In this document: piece after piece, positions 1 to 8,401 of the stretch
Numbering within the stretch: position 1 is the first letter of the stretch
How the letters are laid out: every line of letters starts with the position of its first letter
NCBI RefSeq assembly: GCF_004519295.1
Contig: NZ_SOZH01000003.1
Coordinates: 186,001-250,000 of the forward strand
Length of the DNA: 64,000 nucleotides
DNA from: Cellulosimicrobium funkei
GTDB taxonomy: Bacteria > Actinomycetota > Actinomycetes > Actinomycetales > Cellulomonadaceae
Direction of reading: 5' to 3'
Program-made: the position numbers and the translations under genes
Notes under the pieces: generated by a model
Database searches by the model: none
What the model was told of the DNA's origin: nothing
The model's input: the letters and a program-made list of their open reading frames with translations, nothing else

Positions 1-1
1 C

Positions 2-172
2 GGCGTCCTCGCGCTGCTCCTCAGCGCCGTGCTGTCGCCGATCCTCACCGGCGAGCTCCAGGGCCCCGTCGCGCACCCCGTCGCGATCGTCCCGATGCTG
101 CTCACCAACTCGGCCTGGGGCGCGCTCGCGGGGGCCGTGGCGCTCGGTCTCCTCGCGACCCGACGTCGTTGA
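2..172 (+). CDS. C-terminal fragment of a small membrane protein
   Basis: An open frame runs in from the left edge and stops at TGA 170-172, giving 56 residues. It has a hydrophobic stretch at the edge (VLALLLSAVLSPILTG), a short polar linker, a second hydrophobic segment (AWGALAGAVALGLLAT) and a basic RRR end, which is the pattern of the last two membrane helices of an integral membrane protein with a cytoplasmic basic C-terminus. The N-terminus lies outside the window, so the family cannot be named. Confidence 0.5.
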   Translation, partial: GVLALLLSAVLSPILTGELQGPVAHPVAIVPMLLTNSAWGALAGAVALGLLATRRR

Positions 173-413
173 GGCCCGACCAGCCGACGTCTCGCGGCGC
201 CACCCCGCCTCCCCGACTCCGCGACCGCCCCGTCCCTGGCACCACCCCGAGCCGCGACCGCGCGCGCTCGGGGTCGGTTCCGGGCGCGCGTACGCTTCCG
301 AGCGGACGCGCCCGGCACCGCCCGGTCCCTAGCGTCGACAGCGTCGCCCGCACCGCCGGGCCGCCGTCGAACCGCACCCGCCGCCCGCCGTCGTCCACCC
401 TGGAGAAGACCCG

Positions 414-2123
414 ATGACGACCACGTACACCACCCCGCCGCCCGCCGTCCCCCCGACCCCCGGGGCACCCGTCGGACCGCCCGGGCGTCGCCCGCGACGG
501 CGGCGTGGCCCGCTCGCCCGCGTCCTCCTCGTGCTCGGGCTCGTCGTCGTCCTGTTCGTCGGAGCCGTCGCCGCGGTCGTGGGCGTCGCGTGGGCGCGCG
601 CCGCGACGAGCACGGCGGGAGCCGTGGAGTTCACGCGGCCGCTCGCCGTCCCGCCGCGCGCGGAGTCACGCGTGGAGGACGGCGTGCGCGTCTTCGAGCT
701 CGAGGCGCGCGAGGGCGTCGCCGACCTCGGCGCGTCCGCCCCGACCCCGACGATCGGGCTGAACGGCGACTACCTGGGCCCCACCCTGCGGGCCGCGCGC
801 GGGGAGCGCGTGCGCGTCGACGTGACGAACGCCCTCGACGAGACGACGACGCTCCACTGGCACGGCATGCACCTGCCGTCCGCGATGGACGGCGGCCCCC
901 ACCAGATGGTCGAGCCGGGCGAGACGTGGTCGCCCACGTGGACGATCGACCAGCCCGCCGCGACCCTCTGGTATCACCCGCACCTGCACGGGCAGACCGC
1001 GAGCCAGGTGTACCGCGGGCTCGCGGGGATGTTCCTCATCGACGACCCTGCCGCCGCCGACGGCCCGGCCGCCGACCTGCCGCACGAGTACGGCGTCGAC
1101 GACGTCCCCGTCATCCTCCAGGACAAGAGCTTTCACGCCGACGGGCGGCTCGACGACGCCGTCTCCTTCCTCTCGCCGGTCGGCCCGCTCGGCGACAGGG
1201 TGCTCGTCAACGGCACACCGGGGCCCTACCTCGACGTCACGACCGAGCGCGTCCGCCTGCGCCTGCTCAACGGCTCCGACTCGCGCGTCTACGACGTGGG
1301 CCTCGCCGACGGCGGCACGGTCCAGCTCGTCGGGACCGACGGTGGGCTGCTACCCGTCCCGCAGTCTGTCGAGCGCGTGCGCCTCTCCCCGGGCGACCGG
1401 GCGGAAGTCGTCGTGACCATGGCTCCGGGGCAGCGCGCGGTCCTGCGCAGCTTCCCGCCCGAGCTGGGCGTCAACCCGTTGTTCGAGCGCTTCTCGGGCG
1501 GTGACGACACCCTCGACCTCCTCGAGCTTCGCGCGGCCGGCACGCTCGAGCCGAGCCCCGACGTCCCGGGCACGCTCGGCGCCGCCGACCCCGCGGGTGC
1601 ACTCGACGAGTCCGACGCCGTGCGCACCCGCCGCTTCCAGCTCGCCGGGGCCGCGATCAACGGACGCTCCATGGACATGGCGCGGATCGACGAGGTCGTC
1701 ACGGTCGGCGAGACCGAGGTGTGGGAGGTCACCGGGCTCGACGACACCCCGCACAACTTCCACGTGCACGACGTCCAGTTCCGCGTCCTCGACGTCGCCG
1801 GGCAGCCGCCCGGGCCGGACCTCGCCGGGTGGCAGGACACGGTCTACGTCCGGCCGGGGCACGTGACGCGCCTGCTCGTCCGGTTCGACGCCGCCGAGGG
1901 CACGACCGACCCGACCACCCCGTACATGTTCCACTGCCACCTCCTCACGCACGAGGACCGCGGCATGATGGGCCAGCTCGCCGTCGTCGCCCCGGGCGAG
2001 CAGGCGCCGTCCCGTATCGACGTCCCCGACGGCGGCACCCATCCCGACCACGACGCCGACGCGCTCCCGGGCGACGGCACTGGGCCACGCCGCCTCGCCC
2101 ACGACTCCCACGGCGGCCACTGA
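414..2123 (+). CDS. Membrane-anchored multicopper oxidase
   Basis: A 569-residue multicopper oxidase of the laccase/CueO/CopA type, oxidising metal or organic substrates with reduction of O2 to water. All four copper-binding segments are visible: HWHGMHLP near residue 148, WYHPHLHG near 186, HNFHVHD near 447 and MFHCHLLTHEDRGMMG near 504. The last carries the T1 Cys and a Met in the axial position. The N-terminus is Pro-rich, then RRPRRRRG and one hydrophobic helix (about residues 33-58), so the enzyme is probably tethered outside the cell; no RR-x-FLK Tat motif is obvious. The last 25 or so residues are His/Asp-rich. ATG 414 follows a GGAG site at about 402. Copper tolerance or phenol oxidation is likely, but no neighbouring copper genes support a choice. 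Confidence 0.9.
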   Translation: MTTTYTTPPPAVPPTPGAPVGPPGRRPRRRRGPLARVLLVLGLVVVLFVGAVAAVVGVAWARAATSTAGAVEFTRPLAVPPRAESRVEDGVRVFELEAREGVADLGASAPTPTIGLNGDYLGPTLRAARGERVRVDVTNALDETTTLHWHGMHLPSAMDGGPHQMVEPGETWSPTWTIDQPAATLWYHPHLHGQTASQVYRGLAGMFLIDDPAAADGPAADLPHEYGVDDVPVILQDKSFHADGRLDDAVSFLSPVGPLGDRVLVNGTPGPYLDVTTERVRLRLLNGSDSRVYDVGLADGGTVQLVGTDGGLLPVPQSVERVRLSPGDRAEVVVTMAPGQRAVLRSFPPELGVNPLFERFSGGDDTLDLLELRAAGTLEPSPDVPGTLGAADPAGALDESDAVRTRRFQLAGAAINGRSMDMARIDEVVTVGETEVWEVTGLDDTPHNFHVHDVQFRVLDVAGQPPGPDLAGWQDTVYVRPGHVTRLLVRFDAAEGTTDPTTPYMFHCHLLTHEDRGMMGQLAVVAPGEQAPSRIDVPDGGTHPDHDADALPGDGTGPRRLAHDSHGGH

Positions 2124-2253
2124 CCCGGGGGCCGAGCGTGCGGCTACCGCCCGATCCGAGCGCCGGACGAGCGGCGACCCGTGCTCGGCCGGCGACGGAC
2201 GTCCGGGATGTGAGCGGGCGGCGGGGTCGGTCGGCCGGGCCGACGGCGGCGGG

Positions 2254-2259
2254 TAGCGT
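2254..2259 (+). promoter_or_regulatory. -10 box TAGCGT of a leaderless promoter for the M20 peptidase gene
   Basis: TAGCGT ends 6 nt before ATG 2266, so transcription would begin at or next to the start codon. No Shine-Dalgarno sequence is seen. Confidence 0.5.
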
Positions 2260-2265
2260 GTCGCC

Positions 2266-3645
2266 ATGACCGCTCCGCACCCGGACTCCCTGGCCAGCGC
2301 CCGCACCCCGGCGACCGTCGACGTCCCCTCCGGCACGGTGCCGCGGGCGGAGGACGAGGTGGTGCGGATCTGCCGCGAGCTGCTGCGGATCGACACGTCG
2401 AACTTCGGCGACGGGTCGGGCCCGGGGGAGCGGGCCGCCGCGGAGTACGTCATGGGGCTGCTGCACGAGGTCGGGCTCGAGCCGGAGCTGTTCGAGTCGG
2501 AGCCCGGCCGGGCGAGCGTCGTCGTGCGGCTCGAGGGCGCGGACCCGACGCGACCGGCGCTCGTGCTCCACGGGCACCTCGACGTCGTCCCCGCGCAGGC
2601 GGAGGACTGGTCGGTGGACCCGTTCGCGGGAGAGGAGATCGACGGCCTGCTGTGGGGGCGCGGCGCCGTCGACATGAAGGACATGGACGCGATGATCCTC
2701 GCGGTCGTGCGCCAGATGGTGCGCGAGGGCCGCAAGCCCGCGCGCGACGTCGTCGTCGCGTTCTTCGCGGACGAGGAGGCGGGCGGTGCCTACGGGGCGC
2801 GCTACGCCGTCGACCACCGGCCCGAGCTGTTCGAGGGCGCGACCGAGGCGATCAGCGAGGTCGGCGGGTTCTCGGTCGAGGTCGGGGGGCGGCGGGCCTA
2901 CCTGCTCCAGACGGCGGAGAAGGGCATCGCCTGGCTGCGCCTCGTGGCGGAGGGCCGCGCCGGGCACGGGTCGCAGGTGAACGACGACAACGCGGTGACG
3001 CGGCTCGCCGAGGCCGTCGCGCGCATCGGGGCGCACCACTGGCCGAACACGCTCACGCCGACGGTCGACAAGCTGCTGCGCGGCGTCGCGGACCTCACGG
3101 GCCTGCGCTACGACCCCGAGGACTCCCGGACGATCGAGGCCCTCGTGGCCGCGCTCGGCCCGGCGTCGCGGTTCGTCGGGGCCACCGTGCGGCACACGTC
3201 GAACCCGACGCAGCTCTCCGCGGGCTACAAGGCGAACGTCATCCCCGGCCGCGCCGAGGCCGCGATCGACGCGCGCCTCCTCCCGGGCCACGAGGAGGAC
3301 GGGTTCGCGACGCTCCGCGCGCTCGCGGGCGAGCACGTGCGGGTCGAGGAGATCCACCGCGACATCGCGCTCGAGGTGCCGTTCGAGGGCGACCTCGTGG
3401 ACGCGATGGTCGACTCGCTGCTCGCGGAGGACCCGGAGGCGACGGTGCTGCCGTACACGCTGTCCGGCGGCACGGACAACAAGTCGCTGGCCCGGCTCGG
3501 GATCACGGGCTACGGCTTCGCCCCGCTGCGCCTGCCCGCGGACCTCGACTTCGCCGGCATGTTCCACGGCGTCGACGAGCGCGTGCCCGTCGACTCGCTG
3601 CGGTTCGGCGTGCGTGTCCTGGACCGGCTCCTGCGCACCTGCTGA
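2266..3645 (+). CDS. M20/M25/M40 family metallopeptidase
   Basis: This 459-residue protein is a zinc-dependent exo-metallopeptidase or amidohydrolase of the M20 family (dipeptidase, ArgE/DapE-like). The metal and catalytic motifs are HGHLDVVP (about residue 102), GRGAVDMKD (about 131) and FADEEAGG (about 168). A dimerisation insert follows, and a late GGTDNKSLARLG segment carries the last active-site region. Length is normal for the actinobacterial members. The substrate cannot be told from sequence; a hydrolytic role on peptides or N-acyl amino acids is the family expectation. The start is set by a leaderless promoter directly upstream. The fructosamine kinase-like gene converges on it after 18 bp. 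Confidence 0.88.
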   Translation: MTAPHPDSLASARTPATVDVPSGTVPRAEDEVVRICRELLRIDTSNFGDGSGPGERAAAEYVMGLLHEVGLEPELFESEPGRASVVVRLEGADPTRPALVLHGHLDVVPAQAEDWSVDPFAGEEIDGLLWGRGAVDMKDMDAMILAVVRQMVREGRKPARDVVVAFFADEEAGGAYGARYAVDHRPELFEGATEAISEVGGFSVEVGGRRAYLLQTAEKGIAWLRLVAEGRAGHGSQVNDDNAVTRLAEAVARIGAHHWPNTLTPTVDKLLRGVADLTGLRYDPEDSRTIEALVAALGPASRFVGATVRHTSNPTQLSAGYKANVIPGRAEAAIDARLLPGHEEDGFATLRALAGEHVRVEEIHRDIALEVPFEGDLVDAMVDSLLAEDPEATVLPYTLSGGTDNKSLARLGITGYGFAPLRLPADLDFAGMFHGVDERVPVDSLRFGVRVLDRLLRTC

Positions 3646-3663
3646 CCGGCGGGCGTACCGCGG

Positions 3664-4512
3664 TCAGGTCTCGCCGAGCAGCGCCCGGACGGAGGAGCGC
3701 AGCTGCGCGCGGTACCCGCCGCCGAACAGCACCGCGTGCACCGCGACCGGGTACACCTGGTGCAGCGCGACGCGGTGGCGCCACCCGCGCGCGAGCGGGT
3801 GGGCGGCGTCGTACGCGGCGAGGATCTCGTCGAGGAACGGCGCGCCGAACAGCGCGAGCATCGCGAGGTCGGCCTCGCGATGCCCGCCGTGCGCGGCCGG
3901 GTCGATGAGCACCGCCTCCACGGCGCCGGACGTGCCGCGGTCGGGCCCACCCCCGGGACCGGGACGGCGAGGCGCCCACAGCACGTTGCCCGACCACAGG
4001 TCGCCGTGCACGCGCGCGGGCGCGTCGTCGAGCGCGGGGCGGGCGAGGTCGGGCAGGCGTTCGGCGAGGCGGTCGAGCAGCCGCGCGTCCTCGGCGTCGA
4101 GCGCGCCCCGGTCGCGTCCCTGCCGCGCGACCGGCAGGAGGCGCGCCTCGGCGTAGAACGTCGGCCAGTCCGGCCACGCACCCGTGGGCAGCGGCAGCGG
4201 GTCGTCGAGCGGGCCGAAGAACGCCTCGCCCGACCACCCGGGCGGAGCCGCGCCCCAGGCCGGCGCCCCGGCGTCGTGCACGACGGCGAGCGCCCGCCCG
4301 AACGCCCGAGCCGCCTCGCGGGTCGGTGCGGTCGTCGGCACGCGCTCCAGGTCGAGGTGGTCGGGGGCGACGTCGAGGACCCGGGCGACGCGCGGCCCGC
4401 TCGGGACGTCGAGCCACGCCAGCCCGGCGGCCTCGCAGCGGAAGAACCCCGCCGGAGCCGCGGCGCGCGACTTCGTGAAGACGTCCGACGCCTCCGCGTG
4501 CTCGCCGCTCAC
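3664..4512 (-). CDS. Fructosamine kinase family protein
   Basis: A 282-residue protein of the fructosamine/ketosamine-3-kinase family, a subgroup of the aminoglycoside phosphotransferase-like kinases. The catalytic loop HGDLWSGN and the later IDPAAHGGHREADLAM segment (metal-binding Asp plus the family His-Arg-Glu-Asp pattern) are intact, as is a VYPVAVHAVLFGGGY C-terminal helix typical of the family. Members phosphorylate sugar-amine adducts, starting their removal from glycated proteins or small molecules. The start codon is GTG 4512. It reads toward the M20 gene. Confidence 0.85.
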   Translation of the reverse strand: MSGEHAEASDVFTKSRAAAPAGFFRCEAAGLAWLDVPSGPRVARVLDVAPDHLDLERVPTTAPTREAARAFGRALAVVHDAGAPAWGAAPPGWSGEAFFGPLDDPLPLPTGAWPDWPTFYAEARLLPVARQGRDRGALDAEDARLLDRLAERLPDLARPALDDAPARVHGDLWSGNVLWAPRRPGPGGGPDRGTSGAVEAVLIDPAAHGGHREADLAMLALFGAPFLDEILAAYDAAHPLARGWRHRVALHQVYPVAVHAVLFGGGYRAQLRSSVRALLGET

Positions 4513-4537
4513 CGCGCCGCTCTCACCGGGTCGTGAC

Positions 4538-4771
4538 TCACAGGGTCGAGCTGACCCGGATGATCTTGCGCCGCAGCCAGACCCGGCGCTCGCCCCCGAC
4601 GTACAGCCGGGTGCGGGCCAGCTCCCAGCGCCCGTACTCCGCCTCGTCGGTGAGGAGCCTGCTCGCGTCCGACCGGCTCGTGGAGCGGTCGATCGTCAGG
4701 ACGCGGTACTCGTACTGCCCGCCGTGCGCGGCCCATCCGGACCTCCGGCGTGACGTCGGCCTCTCCTCCAC
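4538..4771 (-). CDS. DUF5703-type small conserved protein
   Basis: A short basic protein whose core (QYEYRVLTIDRSTSR ... EYGRWELARTRLY ... RRVWLRRKIIR) matches what I recall of the actinobacterial DUF5703 family; function unknown. Two starts fit: ATG 4843 (101 aa, with a poorly structured N-terminus) and GTG 4771 (77 aa). I prefer GTG 4771, because a GAGAGGA-like ribosome site precedes it on the minus strand and the family core begins soon after. It sits between the fructosamine kinase and a divergent small acidic protein gene. Confidence 0.65.
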   Translation of the reverse strand: MEERPTSRRRSGWAAHGGQYEYRVLTIDRSTSRSDASRLLTDEAEYGRWELARTRLYVGGERRVWLRRKIIRVSSTL

Positions 4772-4860
4772 GTGCCACCGTCCTCTCTCGCCTGTCTCGG
4801 TCGCGGGCCGGGTGGTGGGACCGACCCGGCCAACGAGTGCCATTGTGCCCCTCTCGGCGC

Positions 4861-4866
4861 TACCGT
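4861..4866 (+). promoter_or_regulatory. -10 box TACCGT of a leaderless promoter for the acidic small protein
   Basis: TACCGT lies 6 nt before ATG 4873, so this ATG rather than an upstream GTG is taken as the start. Confidence 0.5.
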
Positions 4867-4872
4867 CAGGGT

Positions 4873-5184
4873 ATGACCGCTGACCCGCGTGCCGCGCTCG
4901 ACCGGTTCATCGCCGCGCTCGAAGCCCACTACAACGCCGTCGCCGCACGTCGCGGGGAGGACGACCCCGCGGTCGACGACGCCTACTACGTCCTCGGGGA
5001 CGCCTTCGAGGTGTACGACGAGGCGCTGGGACAGGTGCACGGGGAGGCGACGCCGTTCTACCTCGCGGAGGAGGACGACGACGAGGACGACGAGGACGAC
5101 GACGCGGAGGAGGACGACGACCTCGACGACACGCTCGACGACGACGTCCTCTCCGGCGAGCTCGAGACCGACGGCGCGCGCTGA
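4873..5184 (+). CDS. Small protein with a highly acidic tail, function unknown
   Basis: A 103-residue protein. Residues 1-65 are a helical domain (ALDRFIAALEAHYNAV ... DDAYYVLGDAFEVYDEAL), followed by about 25 residues almost entirely Asp and Glu and a short ordinary end. The helical part resembles conserved actinobacterial hypothetical proteins, but I cannot name the family. It has no signal peptide or membrane helix. The acidic tail could be a disordered partner-binding or charge-mimic segment; that is inference. It is transcribed divergently from the DUF5703-type gene and converges on the aldo/keto reductase. Confidence 0.7.
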   Translation: MTADPRAALDRFIAALEAHYNAVAARRGEDDPAVDDAYYVLGDAFEVYDEALGQVHGEATPFYLAEEDDDEDDEDDDAEEDDDLDDTLDDDVLSGELETDGAR

Positions 5185-5215
5185 GCCGACCGAGGCCGGC
5201 GAGGGAGGGGCGGGG

Positions 5216-6184
5216 TCACCACCGCTCGGGATAGCCGACGTCGAGCGCGCTCACGTCGTCGAGCGCGGCGCGCACGGCGTCGGGCAGCACGAGGTCGGTC
5301 GCGGCGAGCGACGTGCGCAGCTGCGCAGGGGTGCGCGCACCGACGACCGCGCTCGCGACCGCGGGGCGCCCCAGCAGCCAGGAGAGCGCGACGTCGAGCG
5401 GCGCGCGGCCCAGGCCCTCCGCGGCGGTGACGACGGCCTCGACGATCCCCGACGACGCGTGGTCGAGGTACGGCTCGACGAACCCGGCGAGGTGCGGGGA
5501 CGCGCCCCGCGAGTCGGCGGGGAGCGAGCGCCGGTACTTGCCGGTGAGGACGCCGCGCCCGAGCGGGGACCACGCGAGCAGGCCCAGGCCCAGCGACTCG
5601 GCGGCCGGGACGACCTCGCGCTCGGCACCGCGTTGGAGCAGCGAGTACTCGAGCTGCACGGCGGCGAGGCCGACGTCGTCGGTCCCGCCGAGCAGGGTCG
5701 CGGCGCGCGCGGTCGCCCACCCCGGGTGGTTGGACAGCCCGACGTAGCGTGCGCGCCCGGACGTCACCGCGTGACGCAGGGCCGACAGCGTCTCGGTGAA
5801 CGGCGTGCGCGGGTCGGGCGCGTGGACGAGGAACAGATCGACGTGGTCGGTGCCCAGGCGCGCGAGCGAGTCGTCGAGCGAGTCGAGGAGCGCGCCGCGG
5901 GACGCGTCGACCACGGGGCCCGACGGCGTGTGGCGCACCCCCGCCTTGGTGCACAGCAGGACGTCGCGCCGGTCGACCTTCGCCCCGAGCAGCGACCCGA
6001 GGAGCGACTCGGCGTCGCCGTCGGCGTAGGAGGCGGCCGTGTCCACGAGGGTGCCGCCGGCGTCCACGAAGTCCCGCAGCTGCTCGGCCGCGTCGAGCTC
6101 GTCCGTGTCCCGGGCCCACGTCATGGTGCCGAGCCCGAGCTCGGACACGCGCAGGCCGGTGCTGCCGAGGTGGCGGTTCTCCAT
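5216..6184 (-). CDS. Aldo/keto reductase
   Basis: A 322-residue NADPH-dependent oxidoreductase of the AKR superfamily. It begins MENRHLGSTGLRVSELGLGTMTW, the usual first strand and turn. The catalytic Asp and Tyr are in DTAASYADGDAE, Lys in LLCTKAG and His in DLFLVHAPDP. The cofactor-binding end contains SWLLGRPAVASAVVGARTPAQL. Length is typical of the YghZ/Kv-beta-like AKRs, and the physiological aldehyde or ketone is unknown. The start is ATG 6184, since a minus-strand TACCCT -10 box (6193-6198) ends 8 nt before it and nothing conserved lies upstream. Confidence 0.9.
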   Translation of the reverse strand: MENRHLGSTGLRVSELGLGTMTWARDTDELDAAEQLRDFVDAGGTLVDTAASYADGDAESLLGSLLGAKVDRRDVLLCTKAGVRHTPSGPVVDASRGALLDSLDDSLARLGTDHVDLFLVHAPDPRTPFTETLSALRHAVTSGRARYVGLSNHPGWATARAATLLGGTDDVGLAAVQLEYSLLQRGAEREVVPAAESLGLGLLAWSPLGRGVLTGKYRRSLPADSRGASPHLAGFVEPYLDHASSGIVEAVVTAAEGLGRAPLDVALSWLLGRPAVASAVVGARTPAQLRTSLAATDLVLPDAVRAALDDVSALDVGYPERW

Positions 6185-6192
6185 GGTTGCCG

Positions 6193-6198
6193 AGGGTA
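6193..6198 (-). promoter_or_regulatory. -10 box TACCCT for the aldo/keto reductase gene
   Basis: On the minus strand TACCCT is followed by 8 nt and then ATG 6184, so the transcript is nearly leaderless. Confidence 0.45.
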
Positions 6199-6311
6199 CC
6201 GGCGGGGGCCCGCGGGCGACCGTCGGGGCGCGCGGTCGGGGACCTGGTCGGCCCAGGTTCACCCGCTCGGCCTCGGGCCCGCACGTGCGCGGCTGCCGCG
6301 CCCCGAGCGGG

Positions 6312-6317
6312 TATCGT
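6312..6317 (+). promoter_or_regulatory. -10 box TATCGT for uppP
   Basis: TATCGT ends 8 nt before the GTG start of uppP, giving a leaderless or near-leaderless message. Confidence 0.5.
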
Positions 6318-6325
6318 GACCGCTC

Positions 6326-7201
6326 GTGAACGCGTGGGAAGCCGTCCTCCTCGGCCTCGTCCAAGGCCTGACCGAGTTCCTCCCGATCTCGTCGAGCGCC
6401 CACCTGCGCATCGTCGGCGAGCTGATCGGGTCGCAGGACCCGGGTGCCGCCTTCACGGCGATCACGCAGATCGGGACCGAGACGGCGGTGCTGCTGTACT
6501 TCCGGCGGGACATCGCGCGCATCTGCTCCGCGTGGTGGCGCTCGGTGCGCGGCGACCACGGCACGGACTGGCGGGCGCGGCTCGGCCGGCACGACCACGA
6601 CGCCGCGATGGCCTGGTACATCGCGCTCGGCTCGGTGCCCATCGTGCTGCTCGGCCTGCTGTTCCAGGACGCGATCGAGAACACGTTCCGGAACCTCTAC
6701 CTGACGGCGCTCATGCTCGCGGTGTTCGCGCTCCTGCTCGGCTGGGCCGACCGCATCGGCGCCAAGCGGCGCACGCTGCGCGAGCTCTCGGCCGGGCAGG
6801 CGGTCGCGTTCGGCTTCGCGCAGGCGCTCGCGCTCGTCCCCGGCGTCTCGCGCTCGGGCGGCACGATCACCGCCGGCCTGCTCATGGGCTTCACGCGCGA
6901 GGCGGCGGCGCGCTACTCGTTCCTCCTCGCGATCCCGGCCGTCATGGGCTCGGGCTTCTACCAGCTCTTCAAGTCCGCGGACGAGCCGGCCCCCGGGGCC
7001 CCCGGCGCCGGGGCGACCCTCATCGCGACGCTCGTCGCGTTCGTCGTCGGGTACTTCGTCATCATCGCGTTCCTCAAGATCGTCTCGACCTTCAGCTACA
7101 CGCCGTTCGTGGTCTACCGCCTCGTGCTCGCGGCGCTCGTCGTGCTGCTCCTGCTCGTGGGCGTGCTGGAGCCGGGCGGGACGGCCGTCTCGACGCCGTG
7201 A
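6326..7201 (+). CDS. uppP: Undecaprenyl-diphosphate phosphatase
   Basis: A 291-residue polytopic membrane enzyme that dephosphorylates undecaprenyl pyrophosphate, recycling the lipid carrier for peptidoglycan and other wall polymers. It also underlies intrinsic bacitracin tolerance. The two BacA/UppP signatures are intact: [17 protein letters not shown] near the N-terminus and [17 protein letters not shown] in the second half. Seven or eight hydrophobic segments are visible and length is normal. Start is GTG 6326. The corA gene converges after 16 bp. Confidence 0.95.
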   Translation: MNAWEAVLLGLVQGLTEFLPISSSAHLRIVGELIGSQDPGAAFTAITQIGTETAVLLYFRRDIARICSAWWRSVRGDHGTDWRARLGRHDHDAAMAWYIALGSVPIVLLGLLFQDAIENTFRNLYLTALMLAVFALLLGWADRIGAKRRTLRELSAGQAVAFGFAQALALVPGVSRSGGTITAGLLMGFTREAAARYSFLLAIPAVMGSGFYQLFKSADEPAPGAPGAGATLIATLVAFVVGYFVIIAFLKIVSTFSYTPFVVYRLVLAALVVLLLLVGVLEPGGTAVSTP

Positions 7202-7217
7202 CCCTCTCGGGCCGCGG

Positions 7218-8282
7218 TCAGAGCCAGCCGACGCGCTTGAAGACGCGGTAGAGCACGACGCAGCCGCCCGCCATGAGGGCGAGCGCGAAGGGGTAGCCGA
7301 ACGCCCAGTGCAGCTCCGGCATGTTGCGGAAGTTCATCCCGTACACGCCCGCGACGATCGTCGGGTACACGAGGATCGCCGCCCACGCCGAGATCTTGCG
7401 CATGTCCTCGTTCTGCCGCACCGAGACCTGGGTCATGTGGACCTGGAGCATGTCCGAGAGCAGGTCGTCGTGCGCGTCGAGGTGCCGGTCGATCCGTTCG
7501 ACCGTCGTCACGACGCGCTCGAGCATGCGCCGGTTCACCCCGAGGTGGTCGGGGACGTCCGGGTCGAGCAGCTCGGGCAGCTCCGCCGTGACGGGCATCA
7601 GGGCGCGCCGCGCCTCGGTGATCTCGCGCTTGAGGTCGTAGATGCGCTCGACCGGGTCCTCGCGCTGCTGGTCGAACACCACGCGCTCGGTGTCGGCGAC
7701 GGCGTCGCCCAGGCCCAGCTCGACCTGCGAGGCGCCGCCGACGATGGCGAGGACCGCGGCGGAGACGATCCGCTGGACGGGCGAGCCGTGGGGGTCGCCG
7801 GGCGCGGCGACCTTGTCGAGCATGATCGCGTGCACGTCCGCGTCGCCCTCCTCGGCGGTGAGGACGAGGCCCGGGCCGAGCAGCGCGGCGAACTGGCCCG
7901 TGTGCACCTGGCGGTCCGACTCGGTGAACCATGCCGTCGGGGTCACCAGGAGGAGCCAGTCCGCCGCGACGCGGCGCACGTGCGCCAAGGGGTGGCGGTT
8001 GTGCCGCGCGAGGTCCTGCCGCGTCGGGCCCACCCCGGTCGTGACCTGGGCCGCGGCGTCGAGCACGGCGTCGAGGTCCTCCAGACGCGCCCAGGTCACC
8101 GTGGCGCGGGCGGCGTGCCGGTCGCCAGGCGTGTCCAGGGTGCCGGGATCGGCCGGGTGCACGCCGTCGGCGCCGGGCTCGACCGTCCACGCCGCGACGG
8201 CGCGCACGGTCGGTCGTCGGGGCGCGGGGGCGGGCGCGCCGTCGGGCGGGGTGCCCGTCCGCGGCTCGGTGGGGTTCGTCAC
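7218..8282 (-). CDS. corA: CorA family magnesium/divalent cation transporter
   Basis: A 354-residue CorA-type channel. The defining YGMNF motif is followed by RNMPELHWAFGYPFA and a last helix ending in basic YRVFKRVGWL, the expected two-helix pore domain with a basic C-terminus. The long cytoplasmic part is alpha/beta then helical (RIYDLKREITEARRAL ... DHLGVNRRMLERVVTTVERIDRHL). The function is Mg2+ or Co2+ influx as a pentamer. The first 30 residues are Pro/Ala-rich and dispensable-looking. Start is GTG 8282, with a GACAAT -10-like box 6 nt upstream on the minus strand. Confidence 0.92.
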   Translation of the reverse strand: MTNPTEPRTGTPPDGAPAPAPRRPTVRAVAAWTVEPGADGVHPADPGTLDTPGDRHAARATVTWARLEDLDAVLDAAAQVTTGVGPTRQDLARHNRHPLAHVRRVAADWLLLVTPTAWFTESDRQVHTGQFAALLGPGLVLTAEEGDADVHAIMLDKVAAPGDPHGSPVQRIVSAAVLAIVGGASQVELGLGDAVADTERVVFDQQREDPVERIYDLKREITEARRALMPVTAELPELLDPDVPDHLGVNRRMLERVVTTVERIDRHLDAHDDLLSDMLQVHMTQVSVRQNEDMRKISAWAAILVYPTIVAGVYGMNFRNMPELHWAFGYPFALALMAGGCVVLYRVFKRVGWL

Positions 8283-8389
8283 GTCCGCATTGTCCCGCGC
8301 CCCGCACGGACCTGCCCGGTCGCCGTCGGGCGCGGCGCCGCGCCTCGCCCGCGTGCCGGACGGCGGTCCGACGGCGGCGCCCCGGCGGC

Positions 8390-8395
8390 TAAGGT
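8390..8395 (+). promoter_or_regulatory. -10 box TAAGGT for mshC
   Basis: TAAGGT, a 6-nt gap, then the GTG start of mshC at 8402; a leaderless arrangement. Confidence 0.55.
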
Positions 8396-8401
8396 TGACG
8401 C

